From an uncultured Odoribacter sp. (GTDB lineage: Bacteria > Bacteroidota > Bacteroidia > Bacteroidales > Marinifilaceae): a stretch of 29,689 nucleotides of DNA. Numbering within the stretch: position 1 is the first letter of the stretch; every line of letters begins with the position of its first letter. The notes under the pieces are model-generated. The model was given only the letters and a program-made list of their open reading frames with translations, did no database searches and was not told the origin of the DNA. Location: contig CAJTSF010000025.1 in assembly GCA_910578985.1 (NCBI GenBank), forward strand, positions 1 to 29,689, read 5' to 3'. The position numbers and the translations under genes are program-made. This document shows, piece after piece, positions 1 to 8,677 of this stretch.

Positions 1-478
1 CACCGAATTTGATCCATGACAACGCCAGGACTTCACACGGACAAGGGAATGATTAAGTTATTAATTCCGGTTGAGTCTCCTGCGTAAACTGAAAACTCTT
101 CTCTTCCTTGCTGTATACCACCGTCACCTTAGGTGTATTCAATATGCCCGAAGCCACCGCCAAACGCCTGAAATCAATCACACCTGCTGTTTTTTAATCA
201 CATCCAAAAAGTAGTGCGCCATCCACCTGAACACAAATATGTTATTCACCCATTGGACACCCATCCACCCAAACGGCACGCACACGTCCCCCAACCGCAC
301 AGGAAACCTGCGCTGGAAGCGGGATGCCTCTAAAAAGGCAATTCCACGGCATAACACCAATTGATACGATCCCTTGTGCAAGACGAGCATCCGGTCTCTT
401 TGAAAGGACAAAACCGGCAGATGACAATAAAATGGAAAGTCCCCAAAGGCAAAGACAATAAGGCAGTGACCAATGACC
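1..478. other. Left-edge stretch with no intact gene; possible decayed coding remnants on the minus strand
   Basis: No complete gene is visible. On the minus strand two overlapping open stretches run from about 427 to 178. Just after the TGA near 179, a different frame continues from about 186 down to a stop near 57, with coding-like content (it includes DFRRLAVASG and TVVYSKEEKSFQF). This looks like the 3' part of a gene broken by frameshifts, but I do not recognise the family and see no start codon with a ribosome-binding region. The DNA lies beside a clearly damaged sigma/thioredoxin-like fusion, which fits a zone of gene decay. Confidence 0.3.
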
Positions 479-504
479 TTATGACCCTTGTCCTTGGGGA
501 CTTT
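436..504. repeat. Two-tier imperfect inverted repeat (long stem-loop)
   Basis: AAAGTCCCCAA at 436-446 pairs with TTGGGGACTTT at 494-504, and pairing continues inward to about position 452 with one mismatch and a G-T pair. A second stem, ATAAGG (458-463) with CCTTAT (477-482), sits inside it. The structure overlaps the 3' end of the damaged sigma reading frame. There is no clear T-run on either side, so it is not an obvious terminator; it may be a remnant of a small mobile repeat. Confidence 0.5.
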
Positions 505-1078
505 GAAATCCTCTTCGGATTATTGACGGATTATCTCCTCGATCTTCTTCTGCAACGCCTTTCCCCCGGAGGTTCTTCGCCACGACCCGGTTGTGCTCGT
601 CCAACAGGTAGGTGCAGGGCACCGCTTTCACGGCGTAGGCTTGATAGCTTTTTTCATCGAGCACCGCCATGAGAAAGATTTGCCGGCACTTTTCCGGCAG
701 GCGGTTGATGGTCCGGTAGAGCTCTTCGATGCCCCGGCTGTCGTCTTCGGCGGAGGCGTCGGTCTTCAGGTCCTGTTCGCGGGCAAAGGCTTCATCCGCC
801 GTCTGCCGCTTCTTGTCCTCCTTGAGGTAGAGGAATGCGCGGTTCTTCACCGCCTGGAAGATAAAATGGTCCAAATCGCCCTCAAAAGAGCGGAGGCGCC
901 CCGTGGTCCATAAATAGACGAAAAAATCCTGCACGATATCTTCCGCCACGCCCGCATGGTTCACAATCCGGAACACATAAGCCATCAGGATGTCGCGGTA
1001 GCGCTCGAAAAGCCACCGGAAGGCCTTCGCTTCGTCCGTTTTCAGCAGAATCAATATGTCATCGGGCGTATGGGACAC
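479..1078 (-). pseudogene. Truncated ECF sigma factor fused to a frameshifted thioredoxin/TlpA-like C-terminal remnant
   Basis: Residues 1 to about 146 look like an ECF (sigma-70 family) factor: region 2 with AFRWLFERYRDILMAY and AEDIVQDFFVYLW, and the start of region 4 (LPEKCRQIFLMAVLDEKSYQ). Where the EIA...SVNTVK helix-turn-helix should follow, the sequence changes to AYAVKAVPCTYLLDE and then RVVAKNLRG. That is typical of the C-terminal end of a TlpA/thioredoxin-fold protein (cis-proline motif, strand, LRG). The junction is near 641-646. Removing one G from the run at 563-567 would restore a normal ending (GKALQKKIEEIIRQ, stop at 520-522), so the second part is also frameshifted. The start is GTG, just downstream of the ATPase-operon terminator. 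Without region 4 it could not recognise a -35 element. An intact, re-purposed short sigma protein is possible but less likely. Confidence 0.75.
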
Positions 1079-1104
1079 GTTTAAGGAGAGGTTTCAAGGA
1101 TAAA

Positions 1105-1139
1105 AACCGAACGATTCCGGAAACCGGAATCGTTCGGTT
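1105..1139 (-). terminator. Intrinsic terminator of the V-type ATPase operon
   Basis: A perfect 16-bp stem (AACCGAACGATTCCGG and its complement) encloses a 3-nt loop. Read on the minus strand it is followed by a short T-run (TTTTTA). It lies a few bases beyond the stop codon of the K subunit gene, so it ends the operon and also shields the sigma remnant downstream. Confidence 0.9.
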
Positions 1140-1149
1140 GTCTTTTCAT

Positions 1150-1602
1150 TTAAGCGGGAATCAAGCCGGAAATCAAAATCAGCACCAGCAATCCCAGGAT
1201 GGCGTACAACTCGGGGAACACCGCCAGCACCATCGTGGTACCGAAGACGTTATGCCCGCCGCCGATGGCTACGATGCCGTTGGCACAAACCTGAGCCTGA
1301 CGGATGGCGGAGAAGAAAGCCACGAGTCCCAGACCGAGAGCGGCACCGAAGATGGCAGCCGCCACGCCCCAGTCCATCGGGGTTTTCAGGTAGGCGCTCA
1401 GCAGGAAGTAGCCCACAAAGCCGTACAACCCCTGCGAGGAGGGCAACGCGGAGAGACCGATGTACTGTCCCGAAGCCGTCGGGTTCTTCTTCAACGCCCC
1501 CACGGCGGCGTTACCGCAGATTGTTACTCCGTAAGCACTGCCCACGCCGGACAATGCGACCATCAATGCAATTCCTAAATAAGCTAAAACAATTGGTTCC
1601 AT
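1150..1602 (-). CDS. V-type ATPase subunit K (membrane rotor proteolipid)
   Basis: A 150-residue, very hydrophobic protein with four predicted membrane helices in two hairpins, as in V-type c/K subunits; copies form the rotor ring that carries the transported ion. Helix 2 holds LPSSQGLYGF (about 53-62), the loop-side start of helix 3 to 4 holds IRQAQVCANGI, and helix 4 holds VFPELYAILG with the ion-binding glutamate at E131. Compared from memory with the Enterococcus hirae Na+-ATPase NtpK (L61, T64, Q65, Y68, Q110, E139), the same positions shifted by eight are L53, S56, Q57, Y60, Q102, E131, so Na+ coupling is plausible. It is the last gene of the operon, 33 bp after subunit I. The first hairpin lacks a second carboxylate, normal for this duplicated form. 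Confidence 0.93.
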   Translation of the reverse strand: MEPIVLAYLGIALMVALSGVGSAYGVTICGNAAVGALKKNPTASGQYIGLSALPSSQGLYGFVGYFLLSAYLKTPMDWGVAAAIFGAALGLGLVAFFSAIRQAQVCANGIVAIGGGHNVFGTTMVLAVFPELYAILGLLVLILISGLIPA

Positions 1603-1635
1603 AATTTTAAATTTGATTGATTTATTGAATACTGT

Positions 1636-3495
1636 TTATTTTTCTGTGATGACTCTCCGACGGAAAGGCGCATATTTTTTGCCCCCGCCTTCGAAATTGG
1701 CGTTTTTATAAAATTCCACGAACGTCAGACGCATCGGATGGACGAATGCACCGATCATGCACAACCCGAAGTTGATGGCATGCCCGAAAAGCAGAATCAG
1801 CAGCACCGCGATAAAACGCACCACCGCCGGCAGCGAAGCCGTGAGGTCGAACGCCAGCGTGTTGAACACGCCGCCCAGGATGCTGCCCGTGAGCCCCAGC
1901 GCGAACAGACGGATGTAGGACAAGGTGTCGCCCAGCAACCCGGTCGCCATGTTGTAGGTGCCCCACAACGCGGAACCGAAATTGACGAAGACATTCTTGC
2001 CCGGGCTGTTCAGGAAGACAATGGCAAAGGCGCAGACGCCCAGCAGCCCGTACAGCGCATAGGTCAGCCCCGACGGCAAAGCCACGCCCAAGGCAGGCAG
2101 CCCGAAGACCGCCGCAAGCGTCACCAGCGCCACCACCCACCCGACGGTGGAGAGGGCATACCGGAAGCCGAACTGCTTTGTCGTCTTCACGGCGCTCAGG
2201 CTCATGCCGTACAGAATCTGTATGATACCGATGACCACCGCCACCACCATCATGGGGTTATAGCCGCCCAAGTAGTGCCCGTAGTTGGCTTCCGTCACGA
2301 AATAGGACTTCACCCCTTTCAGCCACTCCCATTCCACCGCGTCCAGCGCGATGCCGAAGAAGGAGCCGGTCAAGATGCCGACCACCACCGTGGCGGCGCC
2401 CAGGTATTGCCCCAGGACCAAATAGCCCTTCATGGCGGGAGAGGCTTTCCTTGCCAGGAAAAAGCAGGTTGCCCAAATCAGCAGCCCGTAGCCGCCGTCC
2501 CCCATGCACAAACCGAAGAAGAGCATGAAGAAAGGCGCAAAGAAAGGCGTCGGGTCCAACTCATGATATTCGGGCAGGGCGAACATCTCCGTGATGGGCT
2601 CGAAGAGCTTCGCAAAACGGTTGTTCTTCAGCAGCACGGGCACATCATCCTCGGGTGTCGGGGTGGAAAACTCGTAATACACCTCCCGCGTCTGCAGGAA
2701 AGCCTTCATCTCCTCCTCCCGGTCTACGGGCACCCATCCCTCCAACGCCACCACCTTGTCCTCGACCACCGCCTGCGCCGCGCTCTCCACCTGCAAGACA
2801 TCCGTCGTCTCGCCGATCTGCTCGCGGTAACGCTTCAGGCGCCCGACGGCATCCTCCGCCACACGATCCAGGTAAGCGCCGAGCGCCTCCTGCTCCCGCC
2901 GCAGGCGTTCGATGTCGCCCCGCAGGTGCTCCTCCGTCTCCGCCGGAAACGGATAAGGGTCCGCGTCGGGCTTCGTCGTCGTGCCGGCAGGCGTCACGGT
3001 GACGAAATAGGTCTGCCCGCCCTGCTCGTTCACCACCACGGCATTGTACTCCTCCTCCCACTCCGGCAGGTATTTCCTGCCCGGCACGGTGAAGAAGCGC
3101 ATGTCCCAGCCGGCTGCCGCCAGCCCGTCCACCCGCTCCCGGGAGAAACGCCCCCACGGCTCGTAGAGCGCCGTTTCCTTTTCCAGGGCGCCCAGTTCCT
3201 GGGCAATCCGCTGCTGGCGGAGCACCTTCTCCTCCAGGGCGAGCAACAGCTCTTCCCCCTCCGTGTCCGCCCGCTCCCGTTCCGTCCCCTCCTCCGGAGT
3301 CCTGCCCTCCAGCAGGCGAATCATCTCGTTCACCCGCTTCACCAGACGCAGTTTGGCTTGCAGGGTCTCATCCTCCGCCGCCCGCTGCTTGTCCTCGTAA
3401 ATATGAACCACTCCCCGTTCCCGAAGTTCCTCGAGAAACGACTGATAATCCTGATGGTATATCAGCAGGGATAATTTTCTCATGGGTACTATCAT
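1636..3495 (-). CDS. V-type ATPase subunit I (a-subunit homologue, stator membrane part)
   Basis: A 619-residue protein with the classic two-part layout. The N-terminal half is charged and coiled-coil-rich (for example residues about 50-110 and 180-230), forming the cytoplasmic arm that meets the peripheral stalk. The C-terminal half, from about residue 310, has seven or eight membrane segments (PFFAPFFMLFFGLCMGDGGYG, then several more) forming the ion half-channels beside the K ring. The motif LGDTLSYIRLFALGLTGS is typical and includes the conserved channel arginine. The ATG overlaps the stop of subunit D as ATGA, which argues for this start rather than the methionine four codons later, and implies translational coupling. 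Confidence 0.93.
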   Translation of the reverse strand: MIVPMRKLSLLIYHQDYQSFLEELRERGVVHIYEDKQRAAEDETLQAKLRLVKRVNEMIRLLEGRTPEEGTERERADTEGEELLLALEEKVLRQQRIAQELGALEKETALYEPWGRFSRERVDGLAAAGWDMRFFTVPGRKYLPEWEEEYNAVVVNEQGGQTYFVTVTPAGTTTKPDADPYPFPAETEEHLRGDIERLRREQEALGAYLDRVAEDAVGRLKRYREQIGETTDVLQVESAAQAVVEDKVVALEGWVPVDREEEMKAFLQTREVYYEFSTPTPEDDVPVLLKNNRFAKLFEPITEMFALPEYHELDPTPFFAPFFMLFFGLCMGDGGYGLLIWATCFFLARKASPAMKGYLVLGQYLGAATVVVGILTGSFFGIALDAVEWEWLKGVKSYFVTEANYGHYLGGYNPMMVVAVVIGIIQILYGMSLSAVKTTKQFGFRYALSTVGWVVALVTLAAVFGLPALGVALPSGLTYALYGLLGVCAFAIVFLNSPGKNVFVNFGSALWGTYNMATGLLGDTLSYIRLFALGLTGSILGGVFNTLAFDLTASLPAVVRFIAVLLILLFGHAINFGLCMIGAFVHPMRLTFVEFYKNANFEGGGKKYAPFRRRVITEK

Positions 3496-4091
3496 GCTTC
3501 GTCCTCCATTGCTTTACGGGTTTTGACAATCTTCTGCGATGACTTGGAAAGGTTCTCCTCGTCCTCCAGGAACCGCTTGATTTTGCGGATGGCTTCCTGG
3601 AAACCGGGAATCTGCACCTTCTCGTACAGGTTCACCTTCTGCGTCGTCTTCTTCCGCGCACGGTCGAGCAGCTCCATCTTCCGCATGTAGACTTCGCGCT
3701 CCAAGGCGATGTGCACCACCTCTTTCACGTGCTGTATCCCGTCAAGGTACCAGGCGGGGGCGTTGAACAGGCTGAAATCCTTGATTTCGTATTCCACCTT
3801 TTCCAACACCGGCGTGCGCACCCCTGCGATTTTCTTCACCGACATCTCGACGTCCTTCACCGTGAGCATGTCGGGCGCGTACTCGTCGTAGAGCTGCAAC
3901 ATCTCGTTGATGCCGTCGAGCGTCTCTTCCAGACGGCCGTCGAACTCGTCCGCCACCTCCTTCGCCTTCTTCACTTCCGACCGCAACGCCGATTCCTTGT
4001 TCTTGATGGTAGGCAAAGCCCGCACCCTCATCTTGAGCTGCTTGTCAAGACTCTGGAGCGAGGTTTTATTGTATTGAAATTTAATCGCCAT
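3492..4091 (-). CDS. V-type ATPase subunit D (central stalk)
   Basis: A 199-residue protein rich in K, E, R and heptad-like leucines at both ends. It has the usual D-subunit form: two long terminal helices forming the coiled-coil shaft that turns inside the A3B3 head, around a middle globular part (about 75-125). N-terminal FQYNKTSLQSLDKQLKMR and C-terminal FLEDEENLSKSSQKIVK fit the family. It lies 12 bp after subunit B and overlaps subunit I by 4 bp. No gene for the partner subunit F is seen in the operon. Confidence 0.88.
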   Translation of the reverse strand: MAIKFQYNKTSLQSLDKQLKMRVRALPTIKNKESALRSEVKKAKEVADEFDGRLEETLDGINEMLQLYDEYAPDMLTVKDVEMSVKKIAGVRTPVLEKVEYEIKDFSLFNAPAWYLDGIQHVKEVVHIALEREVYMRKMELLDRARKKTTQKVNLYEKVQIPGFQEAIRKIKRFLEDEENLSKSSQKIVKTRKAMEDEA

Positions 4092-4103
4092 ACCGGTTCC
4101 GTT

Positions 4104-5426
4104 TTATTCCATTTCTTTGCCGAACTCGTCCACAATCTCCTTCTTGATGCCCAGCTCGGAGCGCGTGAAATACTTCCGGAACAACCTCCAGGCGGTATCC
4201 AGCATCTCCGTGATGTCGATGTTCACGTCAATGGCGAGCAACTCATTGGAATAATCGCGGGCGAACTCCAGTGTACGCTTGTCGTAGTCCGTCAGGTCGA
4301 AACCGTTCTCCAGCTTCGTGCGGGCGTTGGCAGCGTCGGCATACAGGCGGATGGCGGCATTCATCACCTGCGGATGGTCTTTCCGCGTCTTCTTGCCGAT
4401 GACCAGCTGTTTCAGACGCGACAGGCTTCGGAAGGGATCCACGATGACCTTTCCGATTTCCGTATCCTTACGCAGGAAAAGCTGTCCCTCCGTGATGTAT
4501 CCCGTGTTGTCCGGGATGGCGTGCGTGATGTCGCCGCCCGACAGGGTGGTCACCGCGATGATGGTGATGGAACCGCCCGCGGGGAACTGCACCGCCTTCT
4601 CGTATATCTTCGCCAGGTCGGAATACAGGGAGCCCGGCATGGAGTCCTTCGACGGAATCTGGTCCATACGGTTGGACACGATGCTCAACGCATCCGCATA
4701 CAGCGTCATGTCCGTCAAGAGCACCAGGACCTTCTCGTTCCGGTCCACGGCGAAATATTCCGCCGCCGTCAGCGCCATGTCCGGCACCAGCAAACGCTCC
4801 ACGGGAGGCGCCTCCGTCGTGTTCACGAAACTCACGATGCGGTCCAGCACCCCGGCATGGTCGAACAGGTTCTTGAAATAGAGGTAGTCGTCGTTTGTCA
4901 GTCCCATGCCGCCCAGGATGATACGGTCGGTCTGCGCCCGCAGCGCCACGTTCGCCATCACCTGATTGTAAGGCTGGTCGGGGTCCGCGAAGAAAGGAAT
5001 CTTCTGCCCGGACACCAGCGTATTGTTCAGGTCGATACCCGCGATACCCGTGGCTATCAGTTCCGACGGCTGCTTGCGCCGCACCGGGTTCACCGAGGGA
5101 CCGCCGATTTCGCGCTCCTCCCCGTCCACCGCCGGACCGCCGTCGATGGGGTCGCCGAACGCATTGAAAAAACGCCCGCAAAGGTCTTCTCCCACTTTCA
5201 GCGTAGGCGCCTTCCCGAGGAAAGTCACTTCCGCATTCGTCGGAATACCTTCCGTGCCCGAGAACACCTGCAACGTGATGTCGTCCCCCCAAATTTTCAC
5301 CACCTGCGCCAGGCGCCCGTTCACGATGGCGAGCTCGTCGTTCCCGACACCCTGCGCCTTCAGTGAACACGTGGCTTTCGTAATCTGGGTGATTTTCGTA
5401 TATACTTTTTGAAAAGCTGTATTCAT
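4104..5426 (-). CDS. V-type ATPase subunit B (regulatory nucleotide-binding subunit)
   Basis: A 440-residue member of the ATPase alpha/beta superfamily, the non-catalytic partner of A in the hexameric head. Features include GRFFNAFGDPIDGGP near residue 85, the B-type SGQKIPFFADPDQPYNQ in place of a Walker A motif (no GxxxxGKT), and VLVLLTDMTLYADAL followed by PGSLYSDLAKIYEKA, the usual B-subunit stretch near the catalytic arginine region. Length and order (A-B-D) match the family. Six bases separate it from subunit A. Confidence 0.95.
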   Translation of the reverse strand: MNTAFQKVYTKITQITKATCSLKAQGVGNDELAIVNGRLAQVVKIWGDDITLQVFSGTEGIPTNAEVTFLGKAPTLKVGEDLCGRFFNAFGDPIDGGPAVDGEEREIGGPSVNPVRRKQPSELIATGIAGIDLNNTLVSGQKIPFFADPDQPYNQVMANVALRAQTDRIILGGMGLTNDDYLYFKNLFDHAGVLDRIVSFVNTTEAPPVERLLVPDMALTAAEYFAVDRNEKVLVLLTDMTLYADALSIVSNRMDQIPSKDSMPGSLYSDLAKIYEKAVQFPAGGSITIIAVTTLSGGDITHAIPDNTGYITEGQLFLRKDTEIGKVIVDPFRSLSRLKQLVIGKKTRKDHPQVMNAAIRLYADAANARTKLENGFDLTDYDKRTLEFARDYSNELLAIDVNIDITEMLDTAWRLFRKYFTRSELGIKKEIVDEFGKEME

Positions 5427-5431
5427 AATTC

Positions 5432-7189
5432 TTATTTCTTTCTCTCTTTAATAATGTCCTGCACCTCCGCCTCGTACTTCTTGAAGTCGTCGCTTTGGTA
5501 CTCGGAATAGTTCATCTGCTTGAAGCCGTTGATGATGCGCTTGAAATAAGGGTTCACCTCCTCGAAAGAGTCGAACCCGAACTCCGCGCGTACCACGCCC
5601 AGCACCATGTCCAGCATATACTGCTGCCGCTCCATCGAGGTCGAACCGTCGATGTTGTCGAACGCGTCCTGCTGGAGGATGACGAAGTCAATCAGCTCCG
5701 ACTTCCAAAACACCACGTGGTACTCCAACGGCACCCCGTCGTCACCGAGGATGTCGATCTGCTCCGCCGTCTCCCGGCCGCGCACCAGCATGTTGCGCGC
5801 CTCGTTCACGTCGGTGATCCAATGCTCCGAAATGTTCTTCTCGGCATATTCCACGAACTCCGGATACTCCAGATACTTGGAATAGGAGTCCAGCGTATCG
5901 ATGGCGGGATAACGCTTCGAGTCCGCACGTCCCTGCGAGAGGGCGTAGAAACAGCGCGCCACCTTCTTCGTCGATTCCGTCACCGGCTCCTTCAGGTTAC
6001 CGCCGGCAGGCGACACCGTCCCGATAAAGGTCACCGATCCCGTCTTCCCGTTGTTCAGGTAAACCATCCCCGCCCGGGAATAGAAATTCGAGATAATCGC
6101 CGAGAGGTCCATCGGGAAAGCGTCCTGCCCCGGCAACTCCTCCATGCGGTTCGACATCTCGCGCAACGCCTGCGCCCAGCGCGACGTGGAGTCCGCCAGC
6201 AGCAGCACCTTCATCCCCATCGCACGGTAGTACTCCCCGATGGTCATCGCCGTGTAGACCGACGCCTCGCGGGCAGCCACCGGCATATTGGACGTATTGG
6301 CGATGATCGTCGTCCGCTCATACAGCGAACGCCCCGACCGCGGGTCCTGTAACTCCGGGAACTCCGTGAAGATTTCCACCACCTCGTTCGCACGCTCCCC
6401 GCACGCCGCCATGATGATGACGTCCGCGTCCGCGAAGCGCGCCAGCGCGTGCTGCAACACCGTCTTCCCCGTACCGAACGGTCCCGGGATAAAACCCGTA
6501 CCGCCTTCCAGCATCGGGTTCATCGTGTCGATGACACGCACCCCCGTCTCCATCTGCCGGAACGGGCGCGGCTTGTCCACGTAATTGCGCACCGCCACCT
6601 TCACCGGCCACTTCTGCACCATCGTCACCGGGAACTCCTTCCCCGCCTTGTCCTTCAGCACCGCCACGGTGTCCATGATGGTATATTCGCCCGCTTCCGC
6701 CACCGACACCACCGTATATTCCCCCTCCATTTTGAAGGGCACCATAATCTTGTGGTCCAGCCAGTTCTCCTTCACGTTCCCCAGCCAGTCCGCCGCCTTC
6801 ACCGTATCGCCCGCCTTTGCCAGCGGCTCGAAGCTCCACTTCTTGTCCTCCTCCAGCGGATTCGTATATTCCCCCCTCTTCAGAAACACCCCGGTCATCT
6901 TGTCCAGATCATTCTGCAACCCGTCGAAATTCTTCGACAGCAACCCGGGACCGAGGCTCACCTCCAACATGTGATTCTGAAATTCCACAGCCATCCCGGG
7001 CTTCAACCCGCGGGTGCTCTCGAATACCTGCACATAGGCAAGATCCCCCACCACCTTGATCACCTCCGCCATCAACCGCTCCGCGCCCGCCGAGATAAAG
7101 CAAATCTCGTTCTGCCCGACCGGTCCTTCCACCTTCACCAACACCAGGTTGGAGATAATGCTATGGACTTTTCCTTGTGTCTTATCCAT
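5432..7189 (-). CDS. V-type ATPase subunit A (catalytic)
   Basis: A 585-residue catalytic subunit that hydrolyses or makes ATP in the cytoplasmic head. The Walker A loop GPFGTGKT is at residues 236-243, GERANEVVE at 264-272, and LLLADSTSRWAQALRE at about 329-344. The A-specific non-homologous insert occupies roughly residues 105-190. N-terminal GKVHSIISNLVLVKVEG is the usual beta-barrel domain. Length is typical for bacterial/archaeal A subunits. The start ATG is nine bases after the DUF2764 stop, preceded by an A/T-rich stretch as usual in Bacteroidota. Confidence 0.97.
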   Translation of the reverse strand: MDKTQGKVHSIISNLVLVKVEGPVGQNEICFISAGAERLMAEVIKVVGDLAYVQVFESTRGLKPGMAVEFQNHMLEVSLGPGLLSKNFDGLQNDLDKMTGVFLKRGEYTNPLEEDKKWSFEPLAKAGDTVKAADWLGNVKENWLDHKIMVPFKMEGEYTVVSVAEAGEYTIMDTVAVLKDKAGKEFPVTMVQKWPVKVAVRNYVDKPRPFRQMETGVRVIDTMNPMLEGGTGFIPGPFGTGKTVLQHALARFADADVIIMAACGERANEVVEIFTEFPELQDPRSGRSLYERTTIIANTSNMPVAAREASVYTAMTIGEYYRAMGMKVLLLADSTSRWAQALREMSNRMEELPGQDAFPMDLSAIISNFYSRAGMVYLNNGKTGSVTFIGTVSPAGGNLKEPVTESTKKVARCFYALSQGRADSKRYPAIDTLDSYSKYLEYPEFVEYAEKNISEHWITDVNEARNMLVRGRETAEQIDILGDDGVPLEYHVVFWKSELIDFVILQQDAFDNIDGSTSMERQQYMLDMVLGVVRAEFGFDSFEEVNPYFKRIINGFKQMNYSEYQSDDFKKYEAEVQDIIKERKK

Positions 7190-7198
7190 AAATTTATG

Positions 7199-8020
7199 TC
7201 ATTTAAACTGTTCATCAAACTGAAAACTCTTCCGGAGCCGTTCCACCATCTCCCGGAACACCTTCCGCCCAGACTCCGAATCCATGCGGCTCCACCGCTC
7301 CACAATCAGCAGCTGGAGCAGGTAAGCCATCACCCGCTCGACGGAGAAATATTCGAACGTCACCGCCTCGTCCAGGAAATCCCAGACCAGCATGTCCAGC
7401 CCGCGCTCGCGTGCCACGAGGTCGTCGTTATTCATCAGCGACACCACCCGGTCCACAAACTCATAATCCTGCGCCAACCCGAAGTCCTTGGCGTTCGACG
7501 TCCGCAGCGCCCGCGCGAAAGCATTGTCGCCGACAACCTCGCGCGCCACCTCCCGCCCGTATTTCCGGGCATTCAGCGCCGCCGCCAGATTCCGCACGTT
7601 CATCACGAACTCCGCATACTCCCGCACCATCCGGTTGCGCGAACGCATCATGTGGTCGTAGTACATCCCGCTCAACACATTCTCCTCCGACGTCTCACCG
7701 CGCAAGCGATCCTCCTTGTAGTCCGCGATAAACTCCCGCAGGTAACCCGGCAACTGCCGGTCCGCATCCGGATTCGCCACCGCCGCCTCGAGCACCGCCA
7801 ACGGGTACACCGTCCGCAGCCCCTCCGCCGCCTCCTGCTTCCGCAGCAGGCGCAGCACCTGCACATGATCGTTCGGCAGGAAAAACAAATCGAGCAGCGC
7901 CCGGTCCTTGCCTTTCAGGTAGTACGCCAACTGCTCCCGGAACTCCTCCATCGCCAGCGGCAACTTCCGGTCGTCCCGGGCAATCTCCGGCAAGCCTGCA
8001 ATAAAAGCTACGTAGTCCAT
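7199..8020 (-). CDS. DUF2764 family protein of the V-type ATPase operon
   Basis: A 273-residue helical protein starting MDYVAFIAGLPEIARDD, matching what I recall of DUF2764, a family found in this position in Bacteroidetes V-ATPase operons. Charged, with RRENE-like helical stretches and no membrane segment. The operon lacks a recognisable subunit C, and this protein is the natural candidate for its role (the adaptor between central stalk and rotor ring) from its position between E and A. That role is inference; I cannot see a diagnostic C-subunit motif. Confidence 0.75.
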   Translation of the reverse strand: MDYVAFIAGLPEIARDDRKLPLAMEEFREQLAYYLKGKDRALLDLFFLPNDHVQVLRLLRKQEAAEGLRTVYPLAVLEAAVANPDADRQLPGYLREFIADYKEDRLRGETSEENVLSGMYYDHMMRSRNRMVREYAEFVMNVRNLAAALNARKYGREVAREVVGDNAFARALRTSNAKDFGLAQDYEFVDRVVSLMNNDDLVARERGLDMLVWDFLDEAVTFEYFSVERVMAYLLQLLIVERWSRMDSESGRKVFREMVERLRKSFQFDEQFK

Positions 8021-8026
8021 GCGCCC

Positions 8027-8632
8027 TTATTTATACAACAATCCCTTGACAAAGCTCCTCATATACCGGTTGAAGAACGCCTCGAACAACTCCTCCGAGA
8101 AAGCCACCCGGTAGCCGCCGTCCTTCGGCTGGATGACGAACTCGCCCTCCGCGCCGCCGGCACGCACCGCCAGCCCTTTGTCCAGCAACTCCTTGCACTT
8201 GGCTGCCACATACGCCTCGAACTTCGCCTTCTCCCCCTCCGGCAGCACCACTTCCAAATCCAACGTACCGGAAGCGGCATCCCATTTCCGGATAATCTCC
8301 ATCATCATCTCCTGCACGAACTCCTTGTCCCGGAACGCCTCCTTCGCCATCTCTCCCGCCACCTGACCCGCCACCAAATCCGTCACCTCCTGCTTCAACG
8401 CCGTCAAAGCCTGGCGCGCGCTCAGCGCCATCTCCGACTCCGCTTTCCGTTTCAAACCATCCGCCTCCGCAGCGGCAGCCTCACGCACCCCGCGTGCCCG
8501 CTCTTCCGCCTCGGCAAGCAGCCGCGCAGCCTGTTCCTTCGCCTCGCCAAGAATCTTCTCCGCTTCCGCGTTCGCCTTGCCTACCCCCTCCTCATACAGT
8601 TTTTTCGTTAATACATCTAATTTGTTTTCCAT
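8027..8632 (-). CDS. V-type ATPase subunit E (peripheral stalk)
   Basis: A 201-residue protein beginning MENKLDVLTKKLYEEG. A longer reading frame reaches 8707, but the upstream codons run through the promoter and an AT-rich leader, so the ATG at 8632 is preferred. Residues about 15-100 are an Ala/Glu/Lys-rich long helix (AEAEKILGEAKEQAARLLAE), as in E subunits of the peripheral stalk; the C-terminal half is the globular domain that sits on subunit B. First gene of the operon. No separate G/H partner gene is visible. Confidence 0.85.
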   Translation of the reverse strand: MENKLDVLTKKLYEEGVGKANAEAEKILGEAKEQAARLLAEAEERARGVREAAAAEADGLKRKAESEMALSARQALTALKQEVTDLVAGQVAGEMAKEAFRDKEFVQEMMMEIIRKWDAASGTLDLEVVLPEGEKAKFEAYVAAKCKELLDKGLAVRAGGAEGEFVIQPKDGGYRVAFSEELFEAFFNRYMRSFVKGLLYK

Positions 8633-8660
8633 ATTCCAATACAGTTTTTGAAAAAATTCG

Positions 8661-8677
8661 AGCCCTAAATTAGGGCT
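8661..8677. repeat. Palindrome AGCCCTAA-A-TTAGGGCT in the divergent promoter region
   Basis: A perfect 8-bp inverted repeat around one base. It contains the proposed -7 box of the ATPase promoter. Read on the plus strand it is followed by TTTTTA, so it could also stop antisense transcription; read on the minus strand it could be an operator or a 5'-leader hairpin. Confidence 0.55.

Noticed and set aside
1738..8611. Long plus-strand open frames opposite the V-ATPase genes (for example 1738-3474, 3711-5366, 6449-8611)
   Set aside because: They mirror the codon pattern of G+C-rich genes on the other strand, are rich in His, Arg, Gln and Pro, and have no family features.
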